From positions 200,174 through 264,173 of the forward strand of contig NZ_SCOL01000003.1 of the NCBI RefSeq assembly GCF_005503015.1: a stretch of DNA of 64,000 nucleotides, read 5' to 3'. The notes under the pieces were generated by a model. It was given only the letters and a program-made list of their open reading frames with translations. It was not told the origin of the DNA and did no database searches. The translations under genes were made by a program, and so were the position numbers. This document shows, in pieces, positions 24,076 to 31,297 of this stretch. The stretch is from Bacillus sp. E(2018). GTDB taxonomy: Bacteria; Bacillota; Bacilli; Bacillales; Fictibacillaceae. Numbering within the stretch: the stretch's first letter is position 1; each line of letters opens with the position of its first letter.

Positions 24076-25533
24076 ATGAAAAAAGTCAACCGTACATTTG
24101 TAAAATCTATCGTATTTGCTGGAACATTAACTCTTGCAACTGTTGTAGGTACAGGTGCTGCTGAAGCAGCTGGGCACCAATCAGAAAAGGCTATCGCAGT
24201 TCAAAGTGCAAAAGGATCTCAAGGTAACGTACAAGCTAAGGATGAAAAGTTTGAAAAACAAGCTAAAGTTACTGTAAAGATTCAAAAACCAGTTAAGGTT
24301 GAAAAGCCAGCCAAATCTGAGAAAGCTGCTATTAAGCCAGAAAAAGCTGAAAAAGCTGAAAAACCTGCAAAAGATAAGAGTCATTCTCAAGCTGCTGAAC
24401 ATGCAAGTGAAAATGCAAAGAAACACGCTGCTCCAAACTCAGCGGTTCATGCTGTACCGACTAAAACAGAAGAGCCAGTTGTAACAGAGCCTGTAACTGA
24501 AGAGCCAGCAGAAGTAGTGGTGCCTGTTGAGGAAGAAGTAATTGAAGTTGAAATCCCTGAAACAGATACTGAAGAAGGCAAAACGGAAGATACAGTGACT
24601 GAAGATGAGGATGCTACTCGCAAAGAGGATCTTGAAGTTGATACTGACGAAAATGCAGTGAAAGAAGACGACGAAGACTCTGAAGACGAAGCAGTTCAAG
24701 AGGAAAATGAAGATAACCCAGTCAAAGAAGAAGAGAAAACAGATGTTATTGCTGACGATGATGCAGTAAAAGAGGACGATGATTCTAACGAAGAAGATTC
24801 TGAAGATGCAGAAGAAGTAAAAGAAAACAAATCTCTTCAAAATAAAATCAACTCTAATGCGTTTGAGCGTTCAAATGAAAACGCAAAATTGCATGCTGCA
24901 CCAAATGCTGCTGTACATGCTGAAGAAGTAACAGAAGAAGCACCAGCGACGGAAGAAACTGCGACTGAAGAAGTAGCAGAAGAAGCACCAATAACTCAAG
25001 AGACTACAATTGAAGAAGACGTGATTGAAGAAGAAACGGAAGTTCAAGAGAATAAATCTCTTCAAAACAAAATGAACTCTAATGCATCTGAGCGTTCAAA
25101 TGAAAACGCAAAATTGCATGCTGCACCAAATGCTGCTGTACATGCTGAAGAAGTATCAGAAGAAGCACCAGTAACTGAAGAAACTACGACTGAGGAAGTA
25201 GTAGAAGAAGCACCAGCAACTGAAGAAACTGCAACTGAAGAAGAGGCAGTAGAAACTCCAGCAACTGAAGAGACTACGACTGAAGAAGAAGTAACGGAAG
25301 AAGCTCCGGCAACTGAAGAAACTACGACTGAAGAAGAAGTTTCTGCACTTTTGAACAAGATTCGTTCATTAGCAGCTGAGCAAGCTTCTGAAAATGCAAA
25401 GTTACATGCAGCTATTAACGCGGCAATTTTAGCAGTTGAAGATGTTTTAGAAGAAGATGCTTCAGAAGTTGTTGAAGTACCTGCAACTGAAGAAGAAACA
25501 TTTGAAATCATAGTAGAAACTGAAACAAAATAG
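24076..25533 (+). CDS. Secreted acidic repeat protein, unknown
   Basis: A 485-residue protein with a signal peptide cleaved near GAAEAA (about residue 32). After a K/E/A-rich region, a module built on SENAKLHAAPNAAVHA occurs four times, at residues about 106-127, 253-282, 328-357 and 424-453. The spacers are very acidic and made of near-repeats of EEAPATEETTTEEE. Pattern suggests an extracellular or surface protein evolving by internal duplication; the HAAPNxAVHA motif is not one I recognise. A terminator follows. Confidence 0.6.
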   Translation: MKKVNRTFVKSIVFAGTLTLATVVGTGAAEAAGHQSEKAIAVQSAKGSQGNVQAKDEKFEKQAKVTVKIQKPVKVEKPAKSEKAAIKPEKAEKAEKPAKDKSHSQAAEHASENAKKHAAPNSAVHAVPTKTEEPVVTEPVTEEPAEVVVPVEEEVIEVEIPETDTEEGKTEDTVTEDEDATRKEDLEVDTDENAVKEDDEDSEDEAVQEENEDNPVKEEEKTDVIADDDAVKEDDDSNEEDSEDAEEVKENKSLQNKINSNAFERSNENAKLHAAPNAAVHAEEVTEEAPATEETATEEVAEEAPITQETTIEEDVIEEETEVQENKSLQNKMNSNASERSNENAKLHAAPNAAVHAEEVSEEAPVTEETTTEEVVEEAPATEETATEEEAVETPATEETTTEEEVTEEAPATEETTTEEEVSALLNKIRSLAAEQASENAKLHAAINAAILAVEDVLEEDASEVVEVPATEEETFEIIVETETK

Positions 25534-25542
25534 TAAAAATGA

Positions 25543-25572
25543 AGTCAGGGATTCGCGGTCCCTGGCTTTTTT
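25543..25572 (+). terminator. Terminator of the acidic repeat protein gene
   Basis: AGTCAGGGA pairs with TCCCTGGCT around a 7-nt loop, followed by TTTTTTG. A 20-bp-period array starts about 15 bp later. Confidence 0.8.
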
Positions 25573-25587
25573 GTACTCAAATATTCT

Positions 25588-25690
25588 TTTATAAGTCTTC
25601 GGAAAAATTTATAAGTCTTCAAACTATTTTATAAGTCCTCAAAAAAATTTATAAGTCTTGAAATGGTTTTTATACGTCTTCAGCTTTTAG
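25588..25690. repeat. Degenerate 20-bp tandem array
   Basis: ATAAGTCTTC starts at 25591 and recurs, with small changes, at 25611, 25631, 25651 and 25671, exactly every 20 bp; the other half of each unit is A/T-rich and variable. It lies just after a terminator. It has the same period as the arrays at 45991 and 63866. Confidence 0.75.
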
Positions 25691-25783
25691 AGATCACATC
25701 ACCATGCAATGACTATATATTCCAACGTTTTCTTTTAAATGTTCAGGGAAGTATATTCATAAAGACGCAAGGAGGTGGGATAG

Positions 25784-26251
25784 TTGCTACAAAAAGGTGA
25801 TGTTGCACCTGATTTTACGTTACCATCCACATTAAAAAAAGATATTTCGTTGTCAGACTATAAAGGGAAGAAAAATGTTCTTGTAGCTTTTTATCCGTTA
25901 GATTTCACACCTGGTTGAATTAAGGAAATTACCTCTTGGAAAGAGGATTATAAACGATTTGAAGATGCGAATACAGAAGTGCTCGCGATCAGTGTTGATC
26001 ACATATACTCACATAATGTTTTTGCAGCAGCTTTAGGAACCCTGCCTTACCCCCTTTTAGCCGATTGGCATAAGAAAGTAACAAAGAAGTTTGGTGTTCT
26101 TAATGAAGAAAATGGGACGGCTATTCGTTCATGTTTTGTCATTGATAAAGAAGGTATTGTTCAACTTAGTAATCATACGTTTGATGCGAATGAACCGCTT
26201 CAGTATGAGGAAGTATTTAAAGCTTGTGAATCATGCGGAAAAGGAGAGTAA
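25784..26251 (+). CDS. Peroxiredoxin with in-frame TGA at the peroxidatic Cys: candidate selenoprotein
   Basis: AhpC/TSA-family thiol peroxidase of 155 residues if TGA 25916-25918 (codon 45) is read through as selenocysteine. It starts with TTG 25784 after GGAGGTGG and [16 protein letters not shown]. The segment [15 protein letters not shown] fits PxxxTxxC exactly, with TGA in the peroxidatic position. Downstream the frame stays open with normal motifs ([26 protein letters not shown]) to [24 protein letters not shown] hairpin starts 13 nt after the TGA, as in bacterial SECIS elements. The alternative is a recent Cys-to-stop mutation. A small gene follows 2 bp later. Confidence 0.72.
25932..25946 (+). 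promoter_or_regulatory. Candidate bacterial SECIS hairpin
   Basis: CCTCTT (25932-25937), loop GGA (25938-25940), AAGAGG (25941-25946). The loop starts 19 nt after the TGA at 25916-25918, within the 16-37 nt range of the bSECIS model, and its first base is G as that model requires. The stem is a perfect 6 bp inside a coding region. Confidence 0.55.
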
Positions 26252-26253
26252 CT

Positions 26254-26427
26254 ATGGACAAGGAATTCAAGAACCAAAAACCTGTTGAAGATCCTACTGC
26301 TCATGCAGAACAAGAGATCAACGCTTATTTTTATGATGAGAATCAACAAACCGATGGCCATCCTACTGATTACATGAATAGTGAGATGCCTGCAGTTAAT
26401 ATTGCTAAACCTGATGATGAAAAATAG
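26254..26427 (+). CDS. Small hydrophilic protein after the peroxiredoxin, unknown
   Basis: A 57-residue acidic protein starting MDKEFKNQKPVEDPTAHAEQ, with NAYFYDENQQTDGHPTDYMN. AAAGGAGAG gives a strong ribosome site for ATG 26254, which lies 2 bp after the peroxiredoxin stop, so the two are co-transcribed and perhaps coupled. No cysteine or known motif. A terminator follows at once. Confidence 0.6.
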   Translation: MDKEFKNQKPVEDPTAHAEQEINAYFYDENQQTDGHPTDYMNSEMPAVNIAKPDDEK

Positions 26428-26449
26428 GCTGCTTCTTAGCAGCTTTTTT
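26428..26449 (+). terminator. Terminator of the peroxiredoxin unit
   Basis: GCTGCT-TCTT-AGCAGC followed by TTTTTT. Confidence 0.8.
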
Positions 26450-26465
26450 ATTTTGTTGCTTAATT

Positions 26466-26530
26466 AGCATATCTTCTGAAACCGGCAACACATAAGTAAT
26501 GTTGTGGTACTATATAAGCAGAAGTATGCT
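26466..26530 (+). promoter_or_regulatory. Long inverted repeat before the SDR gene
   Basis: AGCATATCTTCTG (26466-26478) pairs with CAGAAGTATGCT (26519-26530) with one bulged base, enclosing CAACA/TGTTG arms. It could be a leader hairpin or operator pair for the gene at 26558. Function unknown. Confidence 0.35.
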
Positions 26531-26557
26531 GATATAGGAATAGGAAGGAACAGCTGA

Positions 26558-27613
26558 ATGAATATATTTTTAACTGGAGCAACTGGTTTTCTAGGTGGTC
26601 GCTTAATTCAAAATCTGGCGCGTGAAGGTCATACACTTTATGTGTTAGCGCGAAACTTACAAAAAGCTGAACAGCTTCTTCATAAGACAGCTGATTCAAA
26701 CGGCGTTATTCATATTATTCAAGGGGATATCACAGCTCCTCACTTAGGAATGACGAAGGAAGCGGAGCAAGAGCTTGCAGATAAAATGGATGTATTTTAT
26801 CATATGGCTGCCCTTGTGAAATTTGACTTGGACCTTAAAGATGAACTTTTTCAAATAAATTATACAGGTACTCAACATGCACTTCAGGCTGCAAAGAAAA
26901 TGGGTGTATCGCATTTCTATTATGTAAGCACCGCTTATACTCTTGGCAAAAACGAATATGCCAAAGAAGAATTGCACAGTATGAACAATGCCTTTAACAA
27001 TCCTTATGAAGAAAGCAAGTGTAAAGCAGAGCACTTATGTATGGAGTTTAAAGGTAGTTTTGACGTAAGTATCCTAAGACCTGCGATTATTATTGGTGAC
27101 TCTAAAACAGGAGAAGCGGACTCTAAGTTTACGCTGTATGGTTTACTCCGAAGCCTTGAAGTCTTTAAGAAAAGGTTTCAGAGAAAAGGAATGGGAGATC
27201 GCGTGTTTCACTTATTGTGTGAAGAAGGCAGTACGCAGAATCTTGTTCCTGTCGATTATGTAGCAGATGTATTATCAGGTGTATTAAAAAAGGGAAGAGA
27301 AACGAAGATCTATCATATTACAAATAACAATCCGCCACTTAGTGCAGATGTTTTTCAGATTATGAGGGAAAAAGCAGGACTCGAACTCTTTAAGCTTGCT
27401 CCTTATGATTATGAGCCTTCTTTAAATGAAGAAGAAAAGCTTCTGAACAGCGTGATTGATGTTTATAAAAATTACTTGAACAGGAATATTACGTTTGATG
27501 ACAGCAACACTCAACAAATGTTAGAAGAAATAAAAGCTTCACCCCTTCAGATGGACATGCCTATGATCAAACGAATCATTGAGGGATATCAGAACGCTTC
27601 TGTCCAAAAATAA
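26558..27613 (+). CDS. NAD(P)-dependent extended SDR (thioester-reductase-like)
   Basis: Cytoplasmic oxidoreductase of 351 residues with a Rossmann fold. The dinucleotide-binding GATGFLGG lies at residues 7-14, and the catalytic Tyr-Lys pair in NPYEESKCKAEHL near 150; YVSTAYTLG supplies the Ser. The pattern NYTGTQHALQAAKKMGVSHF is typical of the NAD_binding_4/male-sterility group acting on fatty-acyl or peptide thioesters. Substrate unknown. AGGAAGGAAC precedes the ATG. Single gene. Confidence 0.82.
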   Translation: MNIFLTGATGFLGGRLIQNLAREGHTLYVLARNLQKAEQLLHKTADSNGVIHIIQGDITAPHLGMTKEAEQELADKMDVFYHMAALVKFDLDLKDELFQINYTGTQHALQAAKKMGVSHFYYVSTAYTLGKNEYAKEELHSMNNAFNNPYEESKCKAEHLCMEFKGSFDVSILRPAIIIGDSKTGEADSKFTLYGLLRSLEVFKKRFQRKGMGDRVFHLLCEEGSTQNLVPVDYVADVLSGVLKKGRETKIYHITNNNPPLSADVFQIMREKAGLELFKLAPYDYEPSLNEEEKLLNSVIDVYKNYLNRNITFDDSNTQQMLEEIKASPLQMDMPMIKRIIEGYQNASVQK

Positions 27614-27615
27614 AA

Positions 27616-27644
27616 ATATGCATCTATTTACATTTTATGCATAT
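27616..27644 (+). promoter_or_regulatory. Operator-like inverted repeat over a promoter
   Basis: ATATGCAT (27616-27623) and ATGCATAT (27637-27644) flank 13 bp that contain the TTTACA -35 element of the small unit at 27704. The position suggests control by a repressor; regulator unknown. Confidence 0.5.
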
Positions 27645-27655
27645 ACTGCTATAGT
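27627..27655 (+). promoter_or_regulatory. Predicted sigma-A promoter of the 25-codon unit
   Basis: TTTACA (27627-27632), 17-bp spacer, TATAGT (27650-27655). Confidence 0.6.
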
Positions 27656-27703
27656 GAAGAAGTAAAGTAACTAATTTTAATGAAACCCAAGGAGGTATGT
27701 ATC

Positions 27704-27781
27704 ATGAGACAACTTAATGGAATGACTTCAGAGAGTGTAATTTATGTACAGCCTATTGGGACAATGAAGAATCGCAAATAG
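27704..27781 (+). CDS. Putative 25-residue peptide or small-RNA unit
   Basis: A 25-codon frame starting MRQLNGMTSESVIYVQPIG, with a near-ideal AAGGAGGT ribosome site, its own promoter with an operator-like palindrome, and terminators downstream. The stop codon sits in a perfect 8-bp hairpin (CGCAAATA-GTT-TATTTGCG, 27773-27791). The peptide has no clear signal sequence. It may be a signalling, regulatory or stress peptide, or part of a dual-function small RNA. No family recognised. Confidence 0.5.
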   Translation: MRQLNGMTSESVIYVQPIGTMKNRK

Positions 27782-27822
27782 TTTATTTGCGTATGTAATG
27801 TCTTCGCTTAAATTTGTCATTT

Positions 27823-27858
27823 AACCATGGGCTGTACAACAGTGCCATGGTTTTTTAT
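27823..27858 (+). terminator. Terminator of the 25-codon unit
   Basis: AACCATGG-g-CTGT-aca-ACAG-tg-CCATGGTT followed by TTTT, a two-step perfect stem. Confidence 0.85.
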
Positions 27859-27892
27859 ATGAAGAAGGGTATTTGTGTACCTTTCTTTCCGT

Positions 27893-27925
27893 AAAGAACC
27901 TAAGTATATCTTTAGGTTCTTTTTC
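27893..27925 (+). terminator. Second terminator-like hairpin
   Basis: AAAGAACCTAA pairs with TTAGGTTCTTT and is followed by TTT. It stands 35 bp after the first terminator with no gene between them. Confidence 0.65.
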
Positions 27926-27977
27926 TATTTTGTAAACGCTAAAAGATTGTTGCTGTTAACTCTTGACACCTTTGAAA

Positions 27978-28105
27978 GTTGATTGGAGTGGAGGGTGCGA
28001 GACTCCTACGGGACAGGTGGGCAGGTGAGACACTTAAATGTGAACATTCGAATGTGGCTCACCGCCTGCCCCGTGGAAAGCGAGCAACCTGGAACGGAAA
28101 TCAAC
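27978..28105 (+). repeat. Dispersed repeat copy R3 (basic 128-bp form)
   Basis: A 128-bp copy without inner module, GTTGAT to ATCAAC, with inner arms GGGCAGG and CCTGCCC. The flanks are also complementary (TTTGAAAG before, CTTTCAAA after). A reading frame across it is repeat-derived and not a gene. Confidence 0.85.
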
Positions 28106-28178
28106 ACTTTCAAAAGCGACATAGTTTGCGAAAAAAAGACATTTATAAAATGACAACATTTATTCGGAGGGTATTACA

Positions 28179-29240
28179 TTGAATTTAAAATCACTAGGTT
28201 GGAATCAAACATTTGAAGAATCGTTTAAAACATATGAAAATCAAAATCTTGTTCCAGGAAGAATAAGTGTAGAGCATAAAGGACTTTATAGTGTTCTAAC
28301 GGAGCAAGGTGAATTATTAGGTGAAGTTACAGGGAAGATTCGTTTTAATGCTGCGGGACGTCATGATTTCCCAGCAGTTGGAGATTGGGTAGCTGTTCAG
28401 GCTATCCCACAAGAAGGAAAAGCTTACGTTCACGGAATCCTGCCGCGCAAAAGTAAGTTTTCTCGCAAAGCAGCCGGCTTAACAACAGATGAACAAATTG
28501 TTGCGACAAACGTAGATACGGTCTTTTTAGTAAATGCTTTAAATCAAGACTTTAATCTTCGCAGACTCGAGCGCTATCTGTTAATGGCTTGGGAAAGTGG
28601 TGCGACTCCCGTTATCGTTTTAAGCAAGGCGGATCTTTGTGATGATGTTCAAAAATTTGTAGATGAAGTGGAAACTATTGCGTTTGGAGTTCCAACATTT
28701 GCAGTTAGTGCAGAAACGGGTTCGGGTCTTGATGATCTGGCAGCTTATATATCAGAAGGAGAAACCGTTGCTCTATTAGGTTCCTCAGGTGTTGGAAAAT
28801 CAACACTTGCAAACAAACTTTTTGGGTCAGAGGTATTGAAAACGAACGTTATTCGTGAAGAAGATGGAAAAGGAAAGCATACGACTACACATCGTGAACT
28901 TCTTGTACTTGACCGTGGTGGAATCTTAATCGATACTCCGGGAATGAGAGAACTTCAATTGTGGGAAGGCGACAATAGCTTAGGCCAAAGTTTTCAAGAT
29001 GTTGAAGGGTATGCAGAGCAATGCCGTTTTCGAGATTGTACACATCAAAACGAACCAGGGTGCAAGGTGCAGGAAGCGATTGAAACAGGTGAGCTAAAGG
29101 AAGAACGCTATAACAGTTATGTAAAACTTCAGCGTGAGTTAGCGTACTTTGCTCGTAAAGAGGATCAGAGATTAGCGAATGCTGAAAGAGCTAAATGGAA
29201 AAAACTCGCTGGTGACCGAACACGCGTTCATCGTAAATAA
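28179..29240 (+). CDS. rsgA: Ribosome small-subunit GTPase RsgA (long paralogue)
   Basis: Circularly permuted GTPase that acts in late 30S maturation. Order in the 353-residue protein: OB-fold (about 40-100), G4 motif LSKADL (about 145), G1 GSSGVGKS (about 208), G3 DTPGM (about 250), then the zinc site C-x4-C-x-H-x5-C in CRFRDCTHQNEPGC. It is about 55 residues longer than the B. subtilis RsgA (YloQ), which is usually encoded near stk/prkC, so this is probably a second copy of the YjeQ type. TTG 28179 follows CGGAGGG. Confidence 0.88.
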   Translation: MNLKSLGWNQTFEESFKTYENQNLVPGRISVEHKGLYSVLTEQGELLGEVTGKIRFNAAGRHDFPAVGDWVAVQAIPQEGKAYVHGILPRKSKFSRKAAGLTTDEQIVATNVDTVFLVNALNQDFNLRRLERYLLMAWESGATPVIVLSKADLCDDVQKFVDEVETIAFGVPTFAVSAETGSGLDDLAAYISEGETVALLGSSGVGKSTLANKLFGSEVLKTNVIREEDGKGKHTTTHRELLVLDRGGILIDTPGMRELQLWEGDNSLGQSFQDVEGYAEQCRFRDCTHQNEPGCKVQEAIETGELKEERYNSYVKLQRELAYFARKEDQRLANAERAKWKKLAGDRTRVHRK

Positions 29241-29249
29241 ATGAAATAG

Positions 29250-29284
29250 AAGAGGAATGGTATTCTGCCATTCCTCTTTTTTTT
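29250..29284 (+). terminator. Terminator of rsgA
   Basis: AAGAGGAATGG and CCATTCCTCTT pair perfectly around a 7-nt loop, followed by T8. Confidence 0.88.
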
Positions 29285-29375
29285 GGCTAATGAAATTTTT
29301 AATAGGCTAACTTCAAGTATAAAAAAGGATTTTCATAGGGAATCATCAAAATAAGAATAATGAGGAGGGATAAGA

Positions 29376-29777
29376 TTGGCACAAGTATTTACGATACAAA
29401 CGCATCAAAGAGATGAGATGTATGAAATTACGAGTACATTGGAGGCCTATCTGGAAGAACAGCGCGTAAACGATGGTGTGATGTACATATACTGTCCGCA
29501 TACGACAGCAGGAATAACAATTAACGAGAATGCAGACCCAGATGTTGTTCATGATATGCTTATGCGCTTGGACGAGGTCTATCCGTGGGAACACCCAAAG
29601 TATCGTCATGCTGAAGGAAACTCAGCTTCCCATCTTAAAGCAAGTACCGTTGGTTCTTCGCAAGTGGTGTTTATTCAGAACGGTAAGCTTCTCTTAGGAA
29701 CTTGGCAAGGTGTTTATTTTTGTGAGTTTGATGGTCCACGAACACGAAAGTACCATGTGAAAATTTTGAACAAATAA
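29376..29777 (+). CDS. YjbQ/UPF0047 family protein
   Basis: A 133-residue member of the YjbQ family, some of which have weak thiamine-phosphate synthase activity; the true role is unclear. Signature motifs are all present: [15 protein letters not shown] (about 40-54), [13 protein letters not shown] (about 78-90) and [15 protein letters not shown] (about 108-122). Cys and His residues form the probable active site. Start is TTG 29376 after GAGGAGGG. Terminator follows at 29790. Confidence 0.88.
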   Translation: MAQVFTIQTHQRDEMYEITSTLEAYLEEQRVNDGVMYIYCPHTTAGITINENADPDVVHDMLMRLDEVYPWEHPKYRHAEGNSASHLKASTVGSSQVVFIQNGKLLLGTWQGVYFCEFDGPRTRKYHVKILNK

Positions 29778-29789
29778 ATATACTTATCA

Positions 29790-29824
29790 AAGATTCACTG
29801 GTTGAAAACAGTGAGTCTTTTTTA
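29790..29824 (+). terminator. Terminator of the yjbQ-family gene
   Basis: AAGATTCACTG pairs with CAGTGAGTCTT (one mismatch) around an 8-nt loop, then T6. Confidence 0.8.
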
Positions 29825-30008
29825 ATTTCCTACTAAAGTTCTAGAACGGCGAATAGAAAAGAAATATGTTGAATAATAGGGAAAACTTTTAAATTTAACA
29901 TAAAAATTCTATTTTTCCAAAAATTTAGTTGTCTAATCCCTTTTCTTCATGTACTATTTTTTTAAATAGTGGAAATTATCATAATATTCAAAACAAGGGG
30001 GATTTTAG

Positions 30009-31208
30009 GTGGGGATTAAGAGAGGGTTAAAAGTATTAGCGGTTTCTGCATTATCACTAGGACTTTTGGCAGGCTGTAATTCTTCTGGCGGTTCAGAAGG
30101 CAGCAATGGAGGGGGCGGAAGCGGGAAGGTAATTAAAATCGCAACGCAAACTCCTTTGTCGGGTGGTAGTGCAACTCTTGGTGAATCCATTAAGCTTGGC
30201 GCGCAACTGGCGTTGGAAGAAAACAAGAAGAAGTTTGAAGACTTAGGGTACAAGCTTCAGCTTCAGCCGTATGATGATCAAGCAGATCCTAAAAAAGGTG
30301 TAGCAAACGCTCAGCTGATTGGTTCAGATAAATCAATCCTTGGGGTTGTGGGCCACTTGAATTCAGGCGTATCCATCCCGTCATCTGAAGTTTATGAAAA
30401 ATATAAAGTGCCGATGGTTTCTCCTGCAAATACTGCGACAGAGGTAACGGATCGCGGACTTAAAACAGTGAACCGTATCGTAGCACGTGATGATTTCCAG
30501 GGTCCTGCAGGTGCAGACTTTGCAATCAATAAATTAGGAGCAAAGAAAATCTTTGTTATCCAAGATAAAACAGCATACGGAACAGGTCTTGCAGATGCGT
30601 TTAAGAAGGCAGCTGAAGAGGCTGGAGCAGAAATTCTTGGTTACGAAGGAATTACAGTTGGTGAGAAAGACTTTAACGGTGTACTTACACAAGTGTTATC
30701 AAAGAAACCTGATTTAGTATTCTTTGGCGGATTATATACAGAAGGTGGCCAGTTGATCAGACAAGCTCGTGACAAAGGAATTAAGATTCCATTCATGGGC
30801 GGAGACGGAATGGACTCGTCTACTCTAGTTGAGATCGCAGGCGATTCTGTAAAAGACGTTTATTATACTTCTGTAGCAGCTGATGCAAGCAAATCAACAG
30901 AAGGTAAAGATTTCTCTTCTAAATACAAAGAGAAGTTCAACAAAAATGTAGAGTCTTATTCAGCTTATGGCTATGATTCTATGAGCGTTCTATTAAAAGG
31001 ACTTGAAGCAGCGATCGAAGGAAGTGATGGAGACCTTCCTGCACGTGAAAAAGTAGCAGAAGAAATCCGTAAGATTCAAGACTTCCAAGGTGTTGTAACA
31101 AAAGTAGGTTTTGATGATATCGGTGACAACAAGTTTGCAAAAGTCTACATCTACAAGTTCAGTGAAGCTAAATATCCAGGCTTACAAGAAGGCGAAATCA
31201 GTAAGTAA
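30009..31208 (+). CDS. livJ: Branched-chain amino acid ABC transporter, binding lipoprotein
   Basis: Extracellular substrate-binding protein of 399 residues. Signal peptide with lipobox LLAGC (Cys23), a Ser/Gly linker, then the type I periplasmic-binding fold: IKIATQTPLSGGSATLGESIKLGAQLALEE, VGHLNSGVSIPSS, VSPANTATEVTD, AYGTGLADAFKKAAEEAG. Binds leucine, isoleucine, valine or a related substrate for LivHMGF. GTG 30009 after AAGGGGG. A weak terminator follows, which would let this gene be expressed above the rest. Confidence 0.92.
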   Translation: MGIKRGLKVLAVSALSLGLLAGCNSSGGSEGSNGGGGSGKVIKIATQTPLSGGSATLGESIKLGAQLALEENKKKFEDLGYKLQLQPYDDQADPKKGVANAQLIGSDKSILGVVGHLNSGVSIPSSEVYEKYKVPMVSPANTATEVTDRGLKTVNRIVARDDFQGPAGADFAINKLGAKKIFVIQDKTAYGTGLADAFKKAAEEAGAEILGYEGITVGEKDFNGVLTQVLSKKPDLVFFGGLYTEGGQLIRQARDKGIKIPFMGGDGMDSSTLVEIAGDSVKDVYYTSVAADASKSTEGKDFSSKYKEKFNKNVESYSAYGYDSMSVLLKGLEAAIEGSDGDLPAREKVAEEIRKIQDFQGVVTKVGFDDIGDNKFAKVYIYKFSEAKYPGLQEGEISK

Positions 31209-31223
31209 ACTTATGTTTACAAG

Positions 31224-31263
31224 AGAGGGAATGACCCCAACGGCCATGTCCCTCTTCTTTTTT
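31224..31263 (+). terminator. Attenuating hairpin between livJ and livH
   Basis: AGAGGGA (31224-31230) pairs with TCCCTCT (31249-31255), followed by TCTTTTTT. It is likely to reduce read-through from livJ to the permease genes. Confidence 0.65.
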
Positions 31264-31297
31264 ACATACTCCCCAGACGTGAAAGAGAGGAATATTT

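Noticed and set aside
24439..25511. Long minus-strand frames opposite the acidic repeat protein
   Set aside because: They arise because GAA/GAG-rich coding gives TTC/CTC codons on the other strand; no start signals and no sensible protein.
25916..25918. Simple pseudogene reading of the peroxiredoxin
   Set aside because: Not excluded, but a single TGA exactly at the catalytic Cys, with no other damage and a hairpin at SECIS distance, makes selenocysteine the better first hypothesis.
27979..28182. Open frame of 67 codons across repeat R3
   Set aside because: It is read through the dispersed repeat; similar frames appear in R4 (35113-35364) and R6 (59609-59833). They have no ribosome site, and their protein similarity only reflects the shared DNA repeat.
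28179..29240. Repeat R3 and RsgA as parts of one mobile element
   Set aside because: No transposase, integrase or target duplication is seen; the repeat occurs beside unrelated genes elsewhere in the window.
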